Shown here: one piece after another, positions 28,870-36,590 of the stretch
Layout: every line of letters begins with the position of its first letter
How positions within the stretch are numbered: position 1 is the first letter of the stretch
Source of the DNA: Candidatus Methylomirabilota bacterium
Lineage (GTDB): Bacteria > Methylomirabilota > Methylomirabilia > Rokubacteriales > CSP1-6
NCBI GenBank assembly: GCA_035764725.1
Contig: DASTYT010000052.1
Location: forward strand, 62,001-126,000
DNA: 64,000 nt
Direction of reading: 5' to 3'
Notes under the pieces: generated by a model
The model's database searches: none
What the model saw: only the letters and a program-made list of their open reading frames with translations
Told to the model about the DNA's origin: nothing
Position numbers and translations under genes: made by a program

Positions 28870-29300
28870 TGGAGCGGGCAATGGGCGAGCGCCACGCGAC
28901 GCACGACGGACGGGGCGGCACCATCATGGTGATCGATGACGATCCCGAGATGCGCGCGGTCCTCCGCGACGTCCTCACCCACGAGGGCTTCCGCGTGCAC
29001 GAGGAGTCCGGGCCGGAGCAGGTGCCCGAGGTGGTGGACGTCCTCCATCCGGCCGCCGTCATCGTCGACAAGGAGATGCCCGGCAGCAACGGCCTCGACC
29101 TCGTCGCCACGCTCGGTCGCCGGTATCCGGAGCTGCCCGTCATCGTGATCACCGCGTTCGGCGGCGCCGCCATCCGCGCGGAGGCGCGGCGGCAGGGCGC
29201 CGCCGACTACCTCGAGAAGCCGTTCCGCATGGCCACCCTGCTCGACACCCTCCGCGCCCTCACGGTGGACCGCACGCCGCTGGAGACGCACGATGTTTGA
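28869..29300 (+). CDS. stand-alone response-regulator receiver protein
   Basis: This is a 143-residue receiver domain with no output domain. After about 18 polar residues come the acidic patch VIDDDPE, the phospho-acceptor Asp in VIVDKEMPG, Thr in VITAFGG and Lys in YLEKPFRM. It lies inside a metabolic operon, its start overlapping the treT stop (TGATG) and its end overlapping otsA by 8 bases. CheY-like proteins act by binding a partner, so it may transmit an osmotic or stress signal to an enzyme or to a phosphorelay encoded elsewhere. No kinase is adjacent. Confidence 0.85.
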   Translation: MERAMGERHATHDGRGGTIMVIDDDPEMRAVLRDVLTHEGFRVHEESGPEQVPEVVDVLHPAAVIVDKEMPGSNGLDLVATLGRRYPELPVIVITAFGGAAIRAEARRQGAADYLEKPFRMATLLDTLRALTVDRTPLETHDV

Positions 29301-30840
29301 GCGCGGGCTCGCCGCCGTAGGCGTGACCGACCCCCCTCGCGTGCCCGCGCCCGCCGAGATCTGGACGGCGGAGCGCGTGCGGGATCTCGTCGCCCGGCGG
29401 CTCGGCGACGGCCATCTCATCGTCGTGTCCAACCGCGAGCCCTACCTCCACGAGCTTCACGGGGGCGAGATCCGCTGGACGCGTCCGGCGAGCGGCCTCG
29501 TGACCGCGGTGGATCCGATCATGCGCGCGGTCGGAGGCACCTGGATCGCTCACGGCTCGGGCTCGGCCGACCGCAAGGTGGTGGACCCGGACGGGCGCGT
29601 CATGGTGCCGCCCGGCCAGCCGCGCTACGCGCTCCGGCGCGTGTGGCTGACCGAGGAGGAGGAGCGAGGTTACTACTACGGCTTCGCCAACGAGACCCTG
29701 TGGCCGCTGTGTCACGTGGTCTACGTCCGCCCTGCGTTCCGCCGCCGTGACTGGGAGCAGTACCAGGCCGTCAACGCACACTTCTGCCGCGCAGTCCTGG
29801 AAGAGGCGCCCGCGAAGGCTACAGTGTGGGTGCACGACTACCACCTGGCGCTCCTGCCCGGTATGCTCAAGGCGGCGCGTCCCGACCTCACCGTCGCGCA
29901 CTTCTGGCATATCCCGTGGCCGTCGTCGGAGGTATTCCGTACCTGCCCGTGGCAGCGCGAGCTCCTCGAGGACCTGCTCGCCAACGACGTACTCGGCTTC
30001 CACATCCGCCTGCACTGCGACAATTTCCTGGACGCGGTGAGCCGCGAGCTCGAGGCCCACGTGGATCGGGAGCGCTCGGCGGTCACGTACCGCGGCCACA
30101 CCACGTTCGTGCGCCCGTTCCCCATCAGCGTGGACACGGAGCAGATCGGCGTGGAGTGCCGCGGAGAGGATGTCGCGCGCGAGATGGTGCGGCTGCGCGA
30201 GCAGTACGGCCTCGTCCGCGAGAAGATCGTGATCGGCCTCGACCGCTTCGACTACACCAAGGGCATCCCGGAGCGGCTGCTCGCGGTGGACCGCTTCCTC
30301 ACCCTGTATCCCGAATGGCACGGCCGCTTCGTCTTCGTGCAGGCGGGCGTGCCGAGCCGGTCCCGCATCCCGGCCTACCGCTCCGTGTGGCGCCGCATCG
30401 AGGGGCTGGTCCGGCGGATCAACCGGCGGCACGGCGTCCCCGGTTGGGCGCCGGTGGTGCTGCTCCCGGAGCAGCTCTCTCGCACGGCGATCCACGCCCT
30501 GTACCGCATCGCCGACTGTCTGATGGTCACCTCGCTCCACGACGGCATGAACCTGGTCGCCAAAGAATACGCCGCGGCGCGCACCGAGGGCGATGGGGCC
30601 CTCGTGCTGTCCCAGTTCACGGGAGCGGCCCGGGAATTCCCCGAGGCCTTCCTCGTCAACCCCTACAACCTGGATGGCATCGCCGAGCGCCTCGCCGCCG
30701 CGCTGGCGATGCCGGAGCCGCAGCGGCGGCAGCGCATGGCGCGCCTCCGTGAGCGGATCCTCGAATGGAACATCTATCGATGGGCGGGCGCCGCGCTGAA
30801 TACCGCGCTGCGTCTGCCCGACCCGGAGGTGGTGTCATGA
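29293..30840 (+). CDS. otsA: trehalose-6-phosphate synthase, GT20, divergent subfamily
   Basis: This is a 515-residue GT20 enzyme that should make trehalose-6-phosphate from UDP- or other NDP-glucose and glucose-6-phosphate. Motifs: VSNREPYLHE near the start, WVHDYHLALLPGML, HIPWPSSEVFR, GLDRFDYTKGIPERL and SLHDGMNLVAKEY, which hold the donor and acceptor contacts. The N-terminal EPY version and a longer loop region (about 50-130) set it apart from E. coli OtsA, so glucosylglycerol-phosphate synthase activity is a possible alternative. The next gene encodes the matching phosphatase. Confidence 0.88.
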   Translation: MFERGLAAVGVTDPPRVPAPAEIWTAERVRDLVARRLGDGHLIVVSNREPYLHELHGGEIRWTRPASGLVTAVDPIMRAVGGTWIAHGSGSADRKVVDPDGRVMVPPGQPRYALRRVWLTEEEERGYYYGFANETLWPLCHVVYVRPAFRRRDWEQYQAVNAHFCRAVLEEAPAKATVWVHDYHLALLPGMLKAARPDLTVAHFWHIPWPSSEVFRTCPWQRELLEDLLANDVLGFHIRLHCDNFLDAVSRELEAHVDRERSAVTYRGHTTFVRPFPISVDTEQIGVECRGEDVAREMVRLREQYGLVREKIVIGLDRFDYTKGIPERLLAVDRFLTLYPEWHGRFVFVQAGVPSRSRIPAYRSVWRRIEGLVRRINRRHGVPGWAPVVLLPEQLSRTAIHALYRIADCLMVTSLHDGMNLVAKEYAAARTEGDGALVLSQFTGAAREFPEAFLVNPYNLDGIAERLAAALAMPEPQRRQRMARLRERILEWNIYRWAGAALNTALRLPDPEVVS

Positions 30841-31697
30841 GAGCACCGTCTGCCCCTGCCACGCTGGCTGCCGAGGTTCGCGACGCCGCGCGCTCCCACG
30901 GCGCTCTGCTCATCCTGTCCGACTTCGACGGCACCCTCGCGCCCATCGCGCCCTCGCCCGCCGATGCCCGTCTCGCCCCGCCGGTGCGCAAGGTCCTCGC
31001 GCGGCTGGCCGGCGCGCCCTCGACCGGTCTCGCCGTCATCTCCGGGCGCGATCTCGCCGATCTCCGCGCCAGGTCCGAGCTCCCCAACGCGATCCTCGCC
31101 GGCTGCCATGGTCTCGTCATCGAGGGACCGGGCCTCGAGTTCGTCCATCTCCAGGCCGCGGAATGCCGGCAGATGCTGGCCGGCCTCGCGACCGAGCTCG
31201 TCGAGCGGCTCGGCGGGTTGCGCGGCGTCGAGGTCGAGCCCAAAGAGTACGGCGTGGCGGTGCACTACCGGCGCGCCTACCCGTCCGACCTCGCCGAGGT
31301 GTTCTTCCAGGTCGAGGAGGCACGGGAGAACTACGCGCCGCACCTCACCACCCGCCCCGGAAAGAAGGTGCTCGAGCTGGTGCCGAACGTCCCCTGGAAC
31401 AAGGGGGAGTGCGCGCTGTGGATCCGTGACCGCTGGGCACGGCAGCACTCGCTCGATCCCACCGTCGTCTACATCGGAGACGATGAGACGGACGAGAGCG
31501 CGTTCCAGGCCCTCCGCGGCAAGGCCATCACCGTCCGCGTGGGCTCCGGCCACCGCGGCAGCCGTGCCGCGCGCTGGGTGACCGACGTGTCCGCGGTGCA
31601 TCGCTTCCTCGGTGCGCTGGCTCCGCCGGAGGGCGCGGAGAGCGAGCCGCCCGCCGCGGCGAGCCCCAACCCCGCAGCCTCGAGTCGGCATGAGTGA
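30837..31697 (+). CDS. otsB: trehalose-6-phosphate phosphatase
   Basis: This is a 286-residue HAD-superfamily phosphatase. The catalytic motif LSDFDGTLAPI has Asp29 and Asp31; SGRDLADL forms motif II, and GKKVLELVP followed by VYIGDDETDES the metal-binding end. These are hallmarks of OtsB. The ATG overlaps the otsA stop (ATGA). The C-terminal 30 residues are a Ser/Pro/Glu-rich tail without function that I can see, overlapping the next gene by 8 bases. Confidence 0.92.
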   Translation: MRAPSAPATLAAEVRDAARSHGALLILSDFDGTLAPIAPSPADARLAPPVRKVLARLAGAPSTGLAVISGRDLADLRARSELPNAILAGCHGLVIEGPGLEFVHLQAAECRQMLAGLATELVERLGGLRGVEVEPKEYGVAVHYRRAYPSDLAEVFFQVEEARENYAPHLTTRPGKKVLELVPNVPWNKGECALWIRDRWARQHSLDPTVVYIGDDETDESAFQALRGKAITVRVGSGHRGSRAARWVTDVSAVHRFLGALAPPEGAESEPPAAASPNPAASSRHE

Positions 31698-32901
31698 TTT
31701 TCACCAGGGCGGCGTCATCACGACGCTACACCGGCTGGGACCGAGCAATCTCGACGTCCTCGAGCGGGACCTCGAGAAGACCGCGGGCATCCGGCCGGTA
31801 GCCCTGGTCCTGCCTTGCCTGGGCTCGGAGTTCGACACCGAGTCGATCCCGCACATCATCGAGGAGCTGCAGCAGGTGCGGTACCTCGAGGAAGTGGTGA
31901 TCGCGCTCGGCCGGGCCGATCAGGAGCGCTTCGTCACCGCGAAGCGGCTGTTCCGCCAGCTCCCCACCCGGACCACCGTGGTCTGGATCGAATCCACCCC
32001 GGTGCAGGGGCTGCTCCACGAGATGGAGCGGCGGGGGCTGGCGGTGAATCAGGATGGCAAGGGCCGCTCTGCGTGGATGGCCTACGGCTATCTGCTCGGG
32101 CGCGGCCGGTGCAACGTCATCGCGCTCCACGACAGCGACATCTTGACGTACCGCCGCGATCTCCTCGCGCGGCTCGTCTATCCCGTGTCCAACCCACGCC
32201 TCGGCTTCGACTTCTGCAAGGGCTATTACAGCCGGGTGACCGACAAGCTGCACGGCCGCGCCACCCGGCTCCTTGTCACGCCGCTCGTGCGGGCGCTGCG
32301 CCCCCTCGTGGGGCGCGACCTGCCCTTCCTTGCGTTCATGGACTCGTTCCGCTATCCCCTCGCGGGTGAGTTCGCGATGGCCGCCGATCTGGCCAGGGTC
32401 AATCGCATTCCGGGCGACTGGGGCCTGGAAGTCGGGACCCTGGCGGAGATCTACCGCAATGTGGCGCCCGGGCGCGTCTGTCAGGCCGACCTCGCGGACG
32501 CTTACGAGCACAAGCATCAGGCGCTGAGCGCCGAGGATCCCTCGCAGGGTCTCATGCGCATGGCGGTCGACGTCACGAGCTCGCTGCTCCGCACGCTCGC
32601 CGAGGAGGGGGTGCCGATCTCGGAGGCGCTCCTCACGAGCCTGCCCGTGACCTACACGGGTGTGGCCCACGAGACCATGGCGCGCTACGAGTGCGACGCC
32701 CAGATCAACAGTCTCGTCTTCGACGCCCACGAGGAAGGACAGGCGGTGGAGGCCTTCGCCCGCGCCATCCGCCTCGCCTCCGACGCTTATCTCGAGGACC
32801 CCGTGGGCCAGCCGCTCATTCCGAGCTGGAACCGGGTCCTCGCCGCGCTCCCCGACATCTTCGACCGCCTCGTCGCGGCGGTCGATCGAGACAACGCATG
32901 A
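31690..32901 (+). CDS. gpgS: glucosyl-3-phosphoglycerate synthase-like glycosyltransferase
   Basis: This is a 403-residue GT-A enzyme that fits the GT81 GpgS pattern: GKGRSAWMAY (123-132), the metal-binding DSD in ALHDSD (148-150), FCKGYYSRV (175-183), HGRATRLLVTPLVRALRPL (188-206), YPLAGEFA (222-229) and DWGLEVGTL. GpgS transfers glucose from NDP-glucose to 3-phosphoglycerate, the first step to glucosylglycerate, a solute used under salt or nitrogen stress. The phosphatase gene downstream overlaps by 4 bases and completes the route. Mannosyl transfer cannot be excluded from sequence. Confidence 0.8.
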   Translation: MSDFHQGGVITTLHRLGPSNLDVLERDLEKTAGIRPVALVLPCLGSEFDTESIPHIIEELQQVRYLEEVVIALGRADQERFVTAKRLFRQLPTRTTVVWIESTPVQGLLHEMERRGLAVNQDGKGRSAWMAYGYLLGRGRCNVIALHDSDILTYRRDLLARLVYPVSNPRLGFDFCKGYYSRVTDKLHGRATRLLVTPLVRALRPLVGRDLPFLAFMDSFRYPLAGEFAMAADLARVNRIPGDWGLEVGTLAEIYRNVAPGRVCQADLADAYEHKHQALSAEDPSQGLMRMAVDVTSSLLRTLAEEGVPISEALLTSLPVTYTGVAHETMARYECDAQINSLVFDAHEEGQAVEAFARAIRLASDAYLEDPVGQPLIPSWNRVLAALPDIFDRLVAAVDRDNA

Positions 32902-33728
32902 CGCCTCCTTTCATCGTCTTCTCCGATCTCGACGGCTGCCTGCTCGATCGCCGCACCTTTTCCGCCGAGGCCGCGCGTCCCGCGGTGGACGCCCTCGCGG
33001 ACGCAGGCATCCCCCTCATCTTCTGCACCAGTCAGACGCGGGCGGAGGTGGAGCACCACCGTCGCATCCTCGACAACGACGATCCCTTCGTGATCGAGAA
33101 CGGGGGCGCGCTCTTCATCCCCCGCGGCTACTTCCCGTTCCCGCATGCCCTCACCCGCACCGAGGGCGCCTACGCGGTGGTGGAGCTCGGCGTCCGCTAC
33201 GAGCGGCTCGTGCGCTTGTTCCAGGACATCCGGCGCACCACCGGGCTCGACCTCCGCGGATTCTCCGACATGACCGCGGACGAGATCGCCTCGCTGACCG
33301 GCCTCGACCGGGTGTCGGCCGCCCGCGCGAAGGTGCGCGACTACGACGAGCCCTTCGCGGCCAGCCTCACGCCCATCGAGGAGGGTATCCTCATCGAGGA
33401 GGCGCGCTCCCGCGGCCTCACCGTGAGCCGCGCCGGGCGCTTCTTCCACCTGATGGGGGGCCACAGCAAAGGGCTGGCCGCGGAGCTGCTCATCCGGCTC
33501 TACCGAACGCGCTGGCGGCCGCTCCCGGTGGTGGCGCTGGGCGAGGGGGCGAACGATCTCTCCCTGCTCTTGCTCGCGGACCATCCCGTGGTGATCCCGC
33601 GTGACTGGGGTGTCGTGGATCCGGCCTACCGGCTCGGGGACTGGCACGTCGCGCCCGCCCCCGGCCCCTTCGGGTGGAAGCTCGAGGTCCTTCGCCTCCT
33701 CGGCCACGAGCTCCACGCGATCGCCTGA
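32898..33728 (+). CDS. HAD phosphatase, mannosyl/glucosyl-3-phosphoglycerate phosphatase-like
   Basis: This is a 276-residue HAD enzyme of the Cof/MpgP type. Motif I is VFSDLDGCLLD (Asp10, Asp12), motif II FCTSQTRAEV, and IENGGALFIPRGY follows, a block typical of mannosyl-3-phosphoglycerate phosphatases. Motif III/IV are HSKGLAAE and ALGEGANDLSLL. It should remove phosphate from the product of the GpgS-like enzyme. The overlapping genes on both sides make the three-gene set a likely glucosylglycerate or mannosylglycerate module. Confidence 0.82.
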   Translation: MTPPFIVFSDLDGCLLDRRTFSAEAARPAVDALADAGIPLIFCTSQTRAEVEHHRRILDNDDPFVIENGGALFIPRGYFPFPHALTRTEGAYAVVELGVRYERLVRLFQDIRRTTGLDLRGFSDMTADEIASLTGLDRVSAARAKVRDYDEPFAASLTPIEEGILIEEARSRGLTVSRAGRFFHLMGGHSKGLAAELLIRLYRTRWRPLPVVALGEGANDLSLLLLADHPVVIPRDWGVVDPAYRLGDWHVAPAPGPFGWKLEVLRLLGHELHAIA

Positions 33729-35011
33729 TGCAGTCAACGCCGCTGCCGCCGGCGACGGAGGCCCAGGTCCGGGCCATCGGCACCGCGGACCTGGTCGTCG
33801 GGATCCCCTCGTACAACAATGCCTCGACGATCGGCCACGTCGCACGCGCGGCCGGCGCGGGACTCGCCAAGTACTTCCCCGGCGCCAAAGCGGTGATCGT
33901 CAACTCCGACGGGGGCTCCACCGACGGGACGCCCCGCGCGGTGCTCGAAGCGGAGCTACCCGATCTCCGCACCGTGCTGGTGGACCACGCGGCGGGCGCG
34001 GCGGCGCGGATCTCCACGCCGTATCACGGCATCCCCGGCAAGGGCAGCGCCTTCCGCACGATCTTTCAGATCGCCGACCTCCTGCACGCGCGGGCCTGCG
34101 CGGTCGTGGACTCGGATCTCCGCTCGATCACCCCGGCCTGGTTCGAGCTCCTGCTCCGTCCCATCGTGGACGGGGACTTCGACTACGTGGCGCCGCTGTA
34201 CCATCGTCACAAGTTCGACGGCACCATCACCAACGGCATCGTGTATCCGCTCACCCGCGCCCTCTACGGCCGCCGGATCCGCCAGCCCATCGGCGGGGAC
34301 TTCGGCTTCTCCGGCGAGCTTGCCCGCGTCTATCTCGCCAAGCCGGTGTGGGGCACGGACGTGGCGCGCTTCGGCATCGACATCTGGATGACCACCACCG
34401 CCGTGGCCGAGCGCTTCCGCATCTGCCAGGCCTACCTGGGGGCCAAGATCCATGACGCCAAGGACCCGGGCGCCGACCTCACGGCGATGATGACCCAGGT
34501 GGTGGGCTCCTGCTTCGACCTCGTCGAGACGTACGCCGGGGTGTGGCCGGAGGTACACGGCTCCGAGCCCGTCCCGCTGATAGGCTTCCCGCACGCGGTG
34601 GGCGTGGATCCGGTGGCGGTGAATCTCGAGCGGCTGCTCACGATCTACGCGCAGGGCGTGCACGAGCTCAGAGAGCTGTGGGGCCGGGTGCTCCCCGCGC
34701 GCCTCCTCGCCGCGCTCGCCGACGCCGTCACGACGGACGCGGCGCGCTTCCACCTGCCCGACCCCGTGTGGGCCGAGATCATCTACCGCTTCGCCCTTGC
34801 CCACGCGCGTCACGCGATCAACCGCGAGCATCTGCTCGGGTCACTGATCCCGCTCTACCTGGGCCGCACCGCATCGTTCGTGGTAGAGATGCAGAGCGCG
34901 GGGCCGGCCGAGGTGGAGGCGCGCATGGAGAGCCTGGCCCTCGTCTTCGAGCATCTCAAGCCGCTCCTCGTCGCGGAATGGCCCGTGAAGGAGAAGGAGA
35001 CTGTGTCATGA
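33728..35011 (+). CDS. GT-A glycosyltransferase resembling mannosylglycerate synthase
   Basis: This is a 427-residue GT2-fold enzyme. Features: GIPSYNNASTIG (25-36) for nucleotide binding, IPGKGSAFR (102-110), the metal motif VVDSDLRS (126-133), QPIGGDFGFSG (186-196) and FGIDIWMTT. The order GKG, DxD, QP-GG-x, GID-W parallels mannosylglycerate synthase (GT78), which makes mannosylglycerate in one step. If so, this operon holds both the two-step and a one-step route to a glycosylglycerate. The C-terminal 130 residues are helical. The start overlaps the previous stop by one base (TGATG). Confidence 0.75.
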   Translation: MQSTPLPPATEAQVRAIGTADLVVGIPSYNNASTIGHVARAAGAGLAKYFPGAKAVIVNSDGGSTDGTPRAVLEAELPDLRTVLVDHAAGAAARISTPYHGIPGKGSAFRTIFQIADLLHARACAVVDSDLRSITPAWFELLLRPIVDGDFDYVAPLYHRHKFDGTITNGIVYPLTRALYGRRIRQPIGGDFGFSGELARVYLAKPVWGTDVARFGIDIWMTTTAVAERFRICQAYLGAKIHDAKDPGADLTAMMTQVVGSCFDLVETYAGVWPEVHGSEPVPLIGFPHAVGVDPVAVNLERLLTIYAQGVHELRELWGRVLPARLLAALADAVTTDAARFHLPDPVWAEIIYRFALAHARHAINREHLLGSLIPLYLGRTASFVVEMQSAGPAEVEARMESLALVFEHLKPLLVAEWPVKEKETVS

Positions 35012-35718
35012 CCGACATGTGGGGCGATCTCGTATGGGGCGCGCTCGCCGATCTCAACGCGCGGCTCGCCGCCGCGCTGCCGTCGCTGCTCGCGCTCGCC
35101 ACGCTGGTCCTCGGCGGACTCGTGCTCGCGTGGCTCGCCGGCAAGCTCCTCGTGCGGCTCGCCCGCGCGAGCGATCTCGACCGGCGGTCGGAGGGCTGGG
35201 GCCTCGCGAGCGCGCTGCGGCGCGCCGGGGTGATGCGTCCGCCGTCGGAGGTGCTCGGCCGCTGCGTGTTCTGGGGTATCTTCGCGCTGTTCGCGGTGAT
35301 GGGCGTGGACGCGCTCCGCATCCCCGGGACCTGGCGCATCACCGATTTCCTTTTCCTCTGGATCCCGAACCTGGTGGGAGCGGCCGTCCTGATCCTCGTG
35401 GGCTGGCTGGCCGCGAACTTCCTCGCCCAGAGCGTGCTGATCGCCTCGGTCAACGCGGGCATCCGTGAGGCGCGGCCGCTCGCGCGGGCCGTCCGCTGGG
35501 GCGTGCTGCTGGTGGCGTGGGCGATGGCGATCACCCATCTCGGCATCGCAAAGGAGATGGTGCTGCTGGCCTTCGGGCTCACCTTCGGGGGGCTCGTGCT
35601 CGCGCTCTCGCTCGCGTTCGGCCTCGGCGGACGCGCGCTCGCGCGGGAGATCCTGGAGCGCCGGCTGCGCCAGGAACGCGGAGAGCCGCATCCCCGGGAG
35701 ACCCTGACGCACCTGTGA
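35008..35718 (+). CDS. TM-helix-repeat membrane protein, mechanosensitive-channel-like
   Basis: This is a 236-residue integral membrane protein with about five helices (roughly 25-50, 86-103, 113-142, 155-175, 178-200). The repeated Gly/Ala/Leu-rich helices, such as LVGAAVLILVGWLAANFLAQ and LTFGGLVLALSLAFGLGG, resemble the conserved TM-helix repeats (PF05552 type) found alone or next to MscS channels. There is no MscS beta domain. Its place as last gene of an osmolyte island, overlapping the glycosyltransferase by 4 bases, suggests a role in osmotic response such as solute release, but this is inference. Confidence 0.72.
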   Translation: MTDMWGDLVWGALADLNARLAAALPSLLALATLVLGGLVLAWLAGKLLVRLARASDLDRRSEGWGLASALRRAGVMRPPSEVLGRCVFWGIFALFAVMGVDALRIPGTWRITDFLFLWIPNLVGAAVLILVGWLAANFLAQSVLIASVNAGIREARPLARAVRWGVLLVAWAMAITHLGIAKEMVLLAFGLTFGGLVLALSLAFGLGGRALAREILERRLRQERGEPHPRETLTHL

Positions 35719-35734
35719 CCTCCCGCGGCCCGCA

Positions 35735-35743
35735 TGCGATAAT
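35735..35743 (+). promoter_or_regulatory. extended -10 promoter directly before the rhomboid gene
   Basis: TGCGATAAT (TGn plus GATAAT, 5 of 6) ends 6 bases before the GTG at 35750, so the first transcribed base should be at or near the start codon. No ribosome site is present. Confidence 0.5.
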
Positions 35744-35749
35744 TTTCGC

Positions 35750-36583
35750 GTGCTGCGCCGGACCTCCGGATCGAGCCTCTGCTACCGCTGCGGGCGCCTG
35801 AACCGCGTCGACGCCGACCGCTGCTTCTACTGCGGGGCGCCCCGCCCCGGCCTGTGGGGCTGGGGCCATCTCCTGGGGCGGCTCGGCGCCGACGTCGACG
35901 TCGCGCGGGTCGTCATCGCGGTCGCGGTCATCGCCTACGTGGCCTCGCTCGGGCTCGACCCCGCTGGCCTCTTCCGCTCACGCGGCCTCTTCAACCTGCT
36001 CTCGCCCTCGCAGAGCGCGCTGGTCGCTCTCGGCATGACGGGGTCACTCCCGTGGGCGGCGGGATACTGGTGGACGCTGCTCACGGCCACGTATCTGCAC
36101 GGGGGCCTTCTCCACATCCTGTTCAATCTCCTCTGGGTCCGGCAGCTCGGGCCCGCGGTGGAGGAGTTCTACGGGCGCCCGCGCACGTTCCTGATCTTCA
36201 CAGCGGCGGGGGTGGCCGGCTTCGCCCTGTCGAACGCCCTCGGCATCGCCTTCACCGTGGGAGCCTCGGGGGCGGTGTTCGGGCTGCTCGGGGCCATGGT
36301 GCACTTCGGGCGCAGCCGAGGCGGGGTCTACGGGGTGGCCATACTCCGTCAATACTGGCAGTGGGCGCTGGTGCTGTTCGTGCTGGGCTTCCTCATGTCG
36401 GGCGTGAACAATGCGGCCCACGCGGGCGGCTTCCTGGGCGGCTATCTGGCCGCCGCCGCGCTCGGCCACGAAGCGACGCGGCCGGAGCGGCCCTGGCACA
36501 CCCTCGCCGCCATCGCCGTCGCCGCGCTCACGCTCTTGGCCTTCGGCCTCGCCCTGTGGACGGCCTTCGGCGTTAGGCTCTGA
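35750..36583 (+). CDS. rhomboid intramembrane serine protease with zinc ribbon
   Basis: This is a 277-residue membrane protease. An N-terminal zinc ribbon (Cys11, Cys14, Cys25, Cys28) stands on the cytoplasmic side. Six or seven helices follow, with the catalytic Ser173 in GASGAVFG and His224 in NNAAHAGGFLG. HGGLLHILFN (117-126) supplies the conserved His and Asn of the oxyanion region. Rhomboids cut single-pass membrane proteins; the substrate is unknown. The added ribbon is seen in some bacterial rhomboids and may recruit partners. It appears monocistronic and converges on the antiporter gene. Confidence 0.92.
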   Translation: MLRRTSGSSLCYRCGRLNRVDADRCFYCGAPRPGLWGWGHLLGRLGADVDVARVVIAVAVIAYVASLGLDPAGLFRSRGLFNLLSPSQSALVALGMTGSLPWAAGYWWTLLTATYLHGGLLHILFNLLWVRQLGPAVEEFYGRPRTFLIFTAAGVAGFALSNALGIAFTVGASGAVFGLLGAMVHFGRSRGGVYGVAILRQYWQWALVLFVLGFLMSGVNNAAHAGGFLGGYLAAAALGHEATRPERPWHTLAAIAVAALTLLAFGLALWTAFGVRL

Positions 36584-36590
36584 GCCTCCC

